DNA from: Novosphingobium sp.
GTDB taxonomy: Bacteria > Pseudomonadota > Alphaproteobacteria > Sphingomonadales > Sphingomonadaceae
Direction: 5' to 3'
NCBI GenBank assembly: GCA_020848655.1
Contig: JADLHU010000138.1
Location: 1-43,590 of the forward strand
DNA: 43,590 nt
Shown here: positions 39,599-43,590 of the stretch, one piece after another
Layout of the letters: every line of letters starts with the position of its first letter
How positions within the stretch are numbered: position 1 is the stretch's first letter
The notes under the pieces: model-generated
Seen by the model: only the letters and a program-made list of their open reading frames with translations
The model's database searches: none
Told to the model about the DNA's origin: nothing
Translations under genes and position numbers: made by a program

Positions 39599-40275
39599 TG
39601 TATCGCAATCCCATCTTCCTCGCACTCGACCTGCCCCGCATCGATGCGGCCGAAGCGCTGGCGCGCAAGGTTTCCGCGCATGTCGGCGGGCTCAAGCTCG
39701 GTCTCGAATTCTTCTGCGCGCACGGCCACCACGGCGTGCACGAAATCGCCAAGCTGGGCCTGCCGATCTTCCTGGACCTCAAGCTGCACGATATTCCCAA
39801 CACCGTGGCGGCGGCGATGCAGGCGATCCACGTGCTCGAACCGGCGATCGTCACCGTGCACGCCGCCGGCGGGCGCGCGATGATGGAAGATGCCAAGGCG
39901 GCGGCGGGCGAACATTGCAAGGTGGTGGCGATCACCGTGCTGACCAGCCTTGACGCAGCCGACCTGGCGCGCACCGGCATTGCCGGCAGCCCGCCCGACC
40001 AGGCGCTGCGCCTGGCCGACCTGGCGCATTCCGCCGGGCTGGATGGCATCGTCTGCTCGGGACACGAAGTCGCGGCGGTCCACAATCAATGGAAGGACGG
40101 CTTCTTCGTGGTTCCCGGCCTGCGCCCGGCGCAAGCCGGAGCGACCGACCAGAAGCGCACCGTCACCCCGCGCGAGGCGCGCGATGCCGGCGCCAGCGTG
40201 CTGGTGATCGGCCGCCCGATCAGCCGCGCCGAAGATCCGGTGGCGGCGGTGAGAGCGATCGAGGCGACGCTCTGA
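39598..40275 (+). CDS. pyrF: Orotidine 5'-phosphate decarboxylase
   Basis: The 225-aa TIM-barrel enzyme makes UMP from OMP. The catalytic motif is D60-x-K62-x-x-D65 in FLDLKLHDIPNT; the substrate K is in GLKLGLEF and the phosphate site in VVPGLRP...VIGRPI. ATG 39598 overlaps the lapA stop. The next gene downstream in the same direction, trpF, is 985 bases away, beyond the SIMPL gene. Confidence 0.97.
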   Translation: MYRNPIFLALDLPRIDAAEALARKVSAHVGGLKLGLEFFCAHGHHGVHEIAKLGLPIFLDLKLHDIPNTVAAAMQAIHVLEPAIVTVHAAGGRAMMEDAKAAAGEHCKVVAITVLTSLDAADLARTGIAGSPPDQALRLADLAHSAGLDGIVCSGHEVAAVHNQWKDGFFVVPGLRPAQAGATDQKRTVTPREARDAGASVLVIGRPISRAEDPVAAVRAIEATL

Positions 40276-40405
40276 CCCGGACGCGAGGTGCATTTTCATT
40301 CACCTCAACAGCCTGAAACATGAACAGTTGCCCCATGATTAAGTTCAGGCTGGCGCAACCTTGGCAACGCCAATGCGTTGGGCGACGACACGAAGGAGTT
40401 TGTCG

Positions 40406-41215
40406 ATGAAGCGTTTTGCCTCTGCCGCCGCCCTGTCCCTTGCCACCGCGCTGACGCTTGGTGGCGCGCTGGCCTCTCCCGCACTGGCCCAGCAGGCCAG
40501 CCCGGTTCCGGTGATGGAAGCGGGCCACAGCCTGCTGACCGTTTCGGCCGAGGGCCGTTCCACCCGCATGCCCGATCTGGCCGTGTTCAGCGCCGGCGTG
40601 ACCACGCAGGGCAAGTCCGCCGCCGAAGCGCTGGCCGAAAATTCGCGCGCGATGACGCAAGTCGTCGCCTCGCTGAAGCGGGCGGGCATCGCCGATCGCG
40701 ATATCCAGACCAGCAACCTCAGCATCAACCCGATCTATTCGAACCCCGAACGCGATGCGCAACTGGCCGCGCAAAGCGCCGGCCGCGCCTATGTGCCGCT
40801 GCCGCCCGAACAGCAGATCGCGAAGATCATCGGCTATTCGGTCAGCAACAACGTCTCCGTGCGCCAGCGCAAGATCGGCGAATACGGCAAGGTGATCGAC
40901 ACGCTGGTCACGGCCGGGGCCAACCAGGTCAACGGCCCCACGTTCCAGCTCGACGATTCGGACGCCGCGCTTGACGAAGCACGGACCGACGCGGTGAAGA
41001 TCGCCCGCCGCCGTGCCACGCTCTATGCCGGGGCGGCCGGGCTGAAAGTGGTGCGCATCCTCTCGATCAGCGAAAACGGCGGCTATTACGGCCCGCCGCA
41101 GGTCGCCTTCGTCAAGATGCAGCGCGCCGATTCCGCCGCCGCCGCACCGCCCGTGGCCGCCGGCGAACTGCAGATGACCGCCAACGTCACGGTGCTGTTC
41201 GAACTCGCCCCCTGA
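40406..41215 (+). CDS. SIMPL domain protein, secreted
   Basis: The 269-aa protein has a signal peptide cut after SPALA (about residue 28) and a SIMPL/DUF541 domain (PF04402): LTVSAEGRSTRMPDLAVFSAGVTTQGKSAAEAL, RAGIADRDIQTSNLSINPIY, GYSVSNNVSVRQR and ARRRATLYAGAAGLKV. Members form periplasmic or outer-membrane oligomers linked with oxidative stress resistance; the exact role is unknown. ATG 40406 has GAAGGAG upstream. Confidence 0.88.
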   Translation: MKRFASAAALSLATALTLGGALASPALAQQASPVPVMEAGHSLLTVSAEGRSTRMPDLAVFSAGVTTQGKSAAEALAENSRAMTQVVASLKRAGIADRDIQTSNLSINPIYSNPERDAQLAAQSAGRAYVPLPPEQQIAKIIGYSVSNNVSVRQRKIGEYGKVIDTLVTAGANQVNGPTFQLDDSDAALDEARTDAVKIARRRATLYAGAAGLKVVRILSISENGGYYGPPQVAFVKMQRADSAAAAPPVAAGELQMTANVTVLFELAP

Positions 41216-41260
41216 TCGACATGACTTGACGGGGCATGGCGGCGCGCTAACCCCGCCGCC

Positions 41261-41905
41261 ATGCCCACGCCCGCCATCAAGATCTGCGGCCTTACCGATG
41301 CCGGCGCCGTCGAGGCCGCGATTCGCGGTCGCGCCGATTACGCCGGCTTCGTGTTCTATCCGCCCAGCCCGCGCCACCTCTCGCTGACCGCGGCCGCCGC
41401 GCTGTCGGGCGTGGCCGAGGCGCGGATCGCCCGTGTCGGCCTGTTCGTCGATGCCGGCGATCAGGCCTTGGGCGATGCCGTTGTCGCCGCGCGGCTCGAC
41501 GTGTTGCAGCTTCACGGCCAGGAAACGCCCGAACGCGCGGCGCAGCTCAAGGCGCGCTTCGGCCTGCCGGTGTGGAAAGCGCTGTCGGTCGCCTCGGGCG
41601 CGGACGTGGCGCGCGCCGCCGCCTATGCCGGCGCGGCGGACCTCATCCTGTTCGATGCCAAGACGCCCAAGGGCACGCTGCCCGGCGGCATGGGCCTCAG
41701 CTTCGACTGGAGCCTTGTCGCGCACTGGCGCGGGCCGATGGCCTGGGGCCTCGCCGGCGGCCTCACCCCCGCCAATGTCGCCCAGGCCGCGCGCCTGACC
41801 GGGGCGCCGCTGGTCGATACCTCATCCGGCGTGGACAGCGCGCCGGGCGTGAAGGACACCGGCCTGATCGCGGATTTCTGCCGGGCCGTGCGTTCGGTCG
41901 AATAG
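41261..41905 (+). CDS. trpF: Phosphoribosylanthranilate isomerase
   Basis: The 214-aa TIM barrel of tryptophan synthesis has the N-terminal KICGLTD with the catalytic Cys (C9), FVFYPPSPRHLS, LQLHGQETPE, LFDAKTPKG with the catalytic Asp, and the phosphate-binding GLAGGLTPANV and VDTSSGVDSAPGVKD. A terminator follows, so trpF is not joined to trpB, from which it is separated by the barrel gene on the other strand. Confidence 0.96.
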   Translation: MPTPAIKICGLTDAGAVEAAIRGRADYAGFVFYPPSPRHLSLTAAAALSGVAEARIARVGLFVDAGDQALGDAVVAARLDVLQLHGQETPERAAQLKARFGLPVWKALSVASGADVARAAAYAGAADLILFDAKTPKGTLPGGMGLSFDWSLVAHWRGPMAWGLAGGLTPANVAQAARLTGAPLVDTSSGVDSAPGVKDTGLIADFCRAVRSVE

Positions 41906-41922
41906 CGGTTGTACCGGGCGCG

Positions 41923-41960
41923 AAAAAAGGGCGGCCCGTTGCCGGACCGCCCTTCCTTTT
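41923..41960. terminator. Bidirectional terminator between trpF and the barrel gene
   Basis: A6 (41923-41928), stem GGGCGG (41929-41934)/CCGCCC (41947-41952), then TTCCTTTT. T-rich on both strands, so it serves both convergent genes. Confidence 0.85.
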
Positions 41961-41976
41961 GACAATGACCTTGCGA

Positions 41977-42438
41977 TCAGAAGCGCATGCCAAGGCCCGC
42001 GACAACGGCATCGGGATCGGTCCCGCCGTGATCGAAGAAGTAGTGGCGATATTCGACCTTGCCGTAGAACTTCTGGCCGAAGTTGTGCTGATAGCCGGCA
42101 CCCAGGTGCAGCGAATCGTCGCAGAAGCTGCAAGCCTTGGTGGTGTAGCCGCCGGCAGCATAGAGCTTGCCCGCGTCACCCAGCTTGACGCCCGCACGGC
42201 CGGTGAAACCGAAAGATACGCGCGTGTTCGATTCGAGCACCTTGTCGCCCGAAACCTCGACGCCCGCGAACGCGCTGGTGCCGAGATCGAAGTCGTAACC
42301 GGCGGCGATGCCGGCGATCGCTTCGCTGTCACCCTTGTCCCAGATGACGCCACCGCGAGCTTCGACGCGGGCCTCGTTGGCGAGGGCGGGCGAAGCCACG
42401 GCGAGCGACGCCAGCAGCGGGAAAAGAACTTTACGCAT
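41977..42438 (-). CDS. Small outer-membrane beta-barrel protein
   Basis: The 153-aa protein has a signal peptide cut after SPALA (about residue 20) and a pattern of about eight amphipathic strands (VEARGGVIWDKGDSEAI, GYDFDLGTSAFAGVEV, KLYAAGGYTT, FYGKVEYRHYFF) ending in the outer-membrane Phe (GLGMRF), as in OmpA-like/opacity porins (PF13505). A CSFC pair lies in a loop at about residues 103-106. ATG 42438 has AAGGAG upstream. It lies alone between trpF and trpB on the opposite strand. Confidence 0.85.
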   Translation of the reverse strand: MRKVLFPLLASLAVASPALANEARVEARGGVIWDKGDSEAIAGIAAGYDFDLGTSAFAGVEVSGDKVLESNTRVSFGFTGRAGVKLGDAGKLYAAGGYTTKACSFCDDSLHLGAGYQHNFGQKFYGKVEYRHYFFDHGGTDPDAVVAGLGMRF

Positions 42439-42668
42439 AACTAACTCCTTGAATATTCAGCCCCGTGTCAGGGGTGAGGCGCTAGCTAGGGATCGTCGGC
42501 TTGCGCGTAAATGAACCATCTATTCAGAAATGACACATGGGCGCATCACTGTTGCGTAAATGCAACATTTTGTAACGGCAGCCAGATCTTTCCTTGCGTG
42601 CACGCGCGCCTGCCCGATAGGCCATGTGGCTGGACTTCCGGCGGCGTCTCTGCCAACGCGCAAGCGTC
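42439..42668. promoter_or_regulatory. Divergent promoter region, barrel gene / trpB
   Basis: The 230-base region is locally AT-rich. It holds TGTTGC (42550-42555)/GCAACA (42562-42567), a dyad around GTAAAT, and a related GCGTAAATG at 42505-42513, so GCGTAAATG occurs twice. These are possible sites for control of the barrel gene. No clear trp attenuator or leader peptide was seen. Confidence 0.4.
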
Positions 42669-43590
42669 ATGAACGCCCCAACCGCACCCGCAAACAGCCT
42701 GCGCAACCAGCCCGACGATCGCGGCCATTTCGGCCAGTTCGGCGGTCGCTATGTCGCCGAAACGCTGATGCCGCTGATCCTTGACCTTGAACGCGAATAT
42801 ATCGCCGCCAAGGCCGATCCCGCTTTCCGTGCAGAGTTCGACGATCTGCTCGAACATTTCGTCGGCCGGCCCAGCCCGCTCTATTACGCGGAACGGCTGA
42901 CCGCGCACTTCCGCGCGGCGGCGCCGGCCGGAAAAGGCCCGAAGATCTATCTCAAGCGCGAGGAACTGAATCACACCGGCGCGCACAAGATCAACAACTG
43001 CATCGGGCAGATCCTGCTCGCCCGCCGCATGGGCAAGACGCGGATCATCGCGGAAACCGGCGCCGGCCAGCACGGCGTCGCCACCGCCACGGTCGCGGCG
43101 CGCTTCGGCCTGCCCTGCGTGATCTTCATGGGCGCCAAGGACGTCGAGCGGCAGCGGCCCAACGTGTTCCGCATGAAGCTGCTGGGCGCCGAGGTCCATC
43201 CGGTGACGAGCGGCGCGGAAACGCTGAAGGACGCGATGAACGAGGCGCTGCGCGACTGGGTCGCCAATGTGCACGACACGTTCTACATCATCGGCACCGC
43301 CGCCGGCCCGCACCCCTACCCGGAACTGGTGCGCGATTTCCAGTCGGTCATCGGGATCGAGGCGCGCGCGCAGATCCTCAAGGCCGAGGGCCGCCTGCCC
43401 GACCTGCTGCTGGCGGCGGTGGGCGGCGGATCGAACGCCATCGGCCTGTTCCACCCGTTCCTCGATGATCCCGACGTGGCGATGGTCGGCGTCGAGGCGG
43501 CGGGCCACGGCATCGAAAGCGGCCAGCACGCAGCCAGCCTGACGGGCGGCGCACCGGGTATCCTCCACGGCAACAAGACCTACCTGTTGC
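42669..43590 (+). CDS. trpB: Tryptophan synthase beta subunit (cut by window end)
   Basis: The first 307 residues of the PLP enzyme joining indole and serine are present. The start [17 protein letters not shown], the PLP lysine K107 in [22 protein letters not shown], and the PLP-phosphate site GGGSNAIG are all in place. ATG 42669 has no strong ribosome-binding site. The gene runs out of the window at 43590. Confidence 0.96.
   Translation, partial: MNAPTAPANSLRNQPDDRGHFGQFGGRYVAETLMPLILDLEREYIAAKADPAFRAEFDDLLEHFVGRPSPLYYAERLTAHFRAAAPAGKGPKIYLKREELNHTGAHKINNCIGQILLARRMGKTRIIAETGAGQHGVATATVAARFGLPCVIFMGAKDVERQRPNVFRMKLLGAEVHPVTSGAETLKDAMNEALRDWVANVHDTFYIIGTAAGPHPYPELVRDFQSVIGIEARAQILKAEGRLPDLLLAAVGGGSNAIGLFHPFLDDPDVAMVGVEAAGHGIESGQHAASLTGGAPGILHGNKTYLL

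Overview
The window is GC-rich DNA, very probably from an alphaproteobacterium of the order Sphingomonadales (Novosphingobium or Sphingomonas-like). The main evidence is a complete PhyR/NepR/EcfG general stress response set, which is confined to Alphaproteobacteria, plus TorF-type porin, urease and AI-2E genes of alphaproteobacterial type. The assignment is by inspection only. No rRNA, tRNA, CRISPR array, insertion sequence or phage gene was seen.

Layout. (1) 1-7.1 kb: end of isocitrate lyase, a 52-aa protein, an AI-2E-type permease, PfkB-type phosphofructokinase, an aldo/keto reductase with a secreted protein, and a CelD-type acyltransferase overlapping a proline-dehydrogenase-like gene. (2) 6.8-13.6 kb: general stress response. 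It holds one EcfG-type sigma factor with a small membrane protein, a divergent 105-aa gene, phyR, a CHASE/HWE histidine kinase, and an overlapping nepR-ecfG pair. Two textbook EcfG promoters (GGAAC-N16/17-CGTT) face away from each other at 7809-7894. A base-poor, lower-GC insert of about 1.3 kb with two small membrane-protein ORFs separates phyR from the kinase. (3) 13.6-15.8 kb: a GNAT gene preceded by a decayed yjhX toxin gene, a YeaQ/GlsB membrane protein and a DUF4336 protein.

(4) 15.9-31.5 kb: a urea module. On the minus strand one tightly packed run reads ureD-ureA-ureB-ureC-ureE-ureF-ureG-hupE/ureJ, then a 1055-aa hybrid kinase whose sensor is a whole NCS1-type permease followed by a nine-cysteine segment, then a LuxR-type response regulator. 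Divergent on the plus strand are a TorF-family porin and urtABCDE (urea ABC importer). The shared 233-bp intergenic region carries an 18-bp inverted repeat (one mismatch) that is a good candidate operator. Together these genes give outer-membrane entry, periplasmic capture, import, nickel-enzyme maturation, hydrolysis to ammonia and apparently dedicated sensing.

(5) 31.6-37.7 kb: Kup potassium uptake, then a LysR regulator, a fusion of an unrecognised beta-rich domain to a 2-oxoglutarate/Fe(II) oxygenase, and an orphan lipoprotein substrate-binding protein of the urea-carboxylase-region type. These last three look like a second nitrogen-compound module. (6) 37.8-43.6 kb: housekeeping genes purB, lapA-like, pyrF, SIMPL protein, trpF and trpB (cut by the window end), with an outer-membrane barrel gene on the opposite strand between trpF and trpB.

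The best candidate for an undescribed system is the permease-Cys-cluster-kinase/LuxR pair inside the urease operon, with the 25687-25769 inverted repeat as its possible target. Second is the LysR/oxygenase-fusion/binding-protein set.
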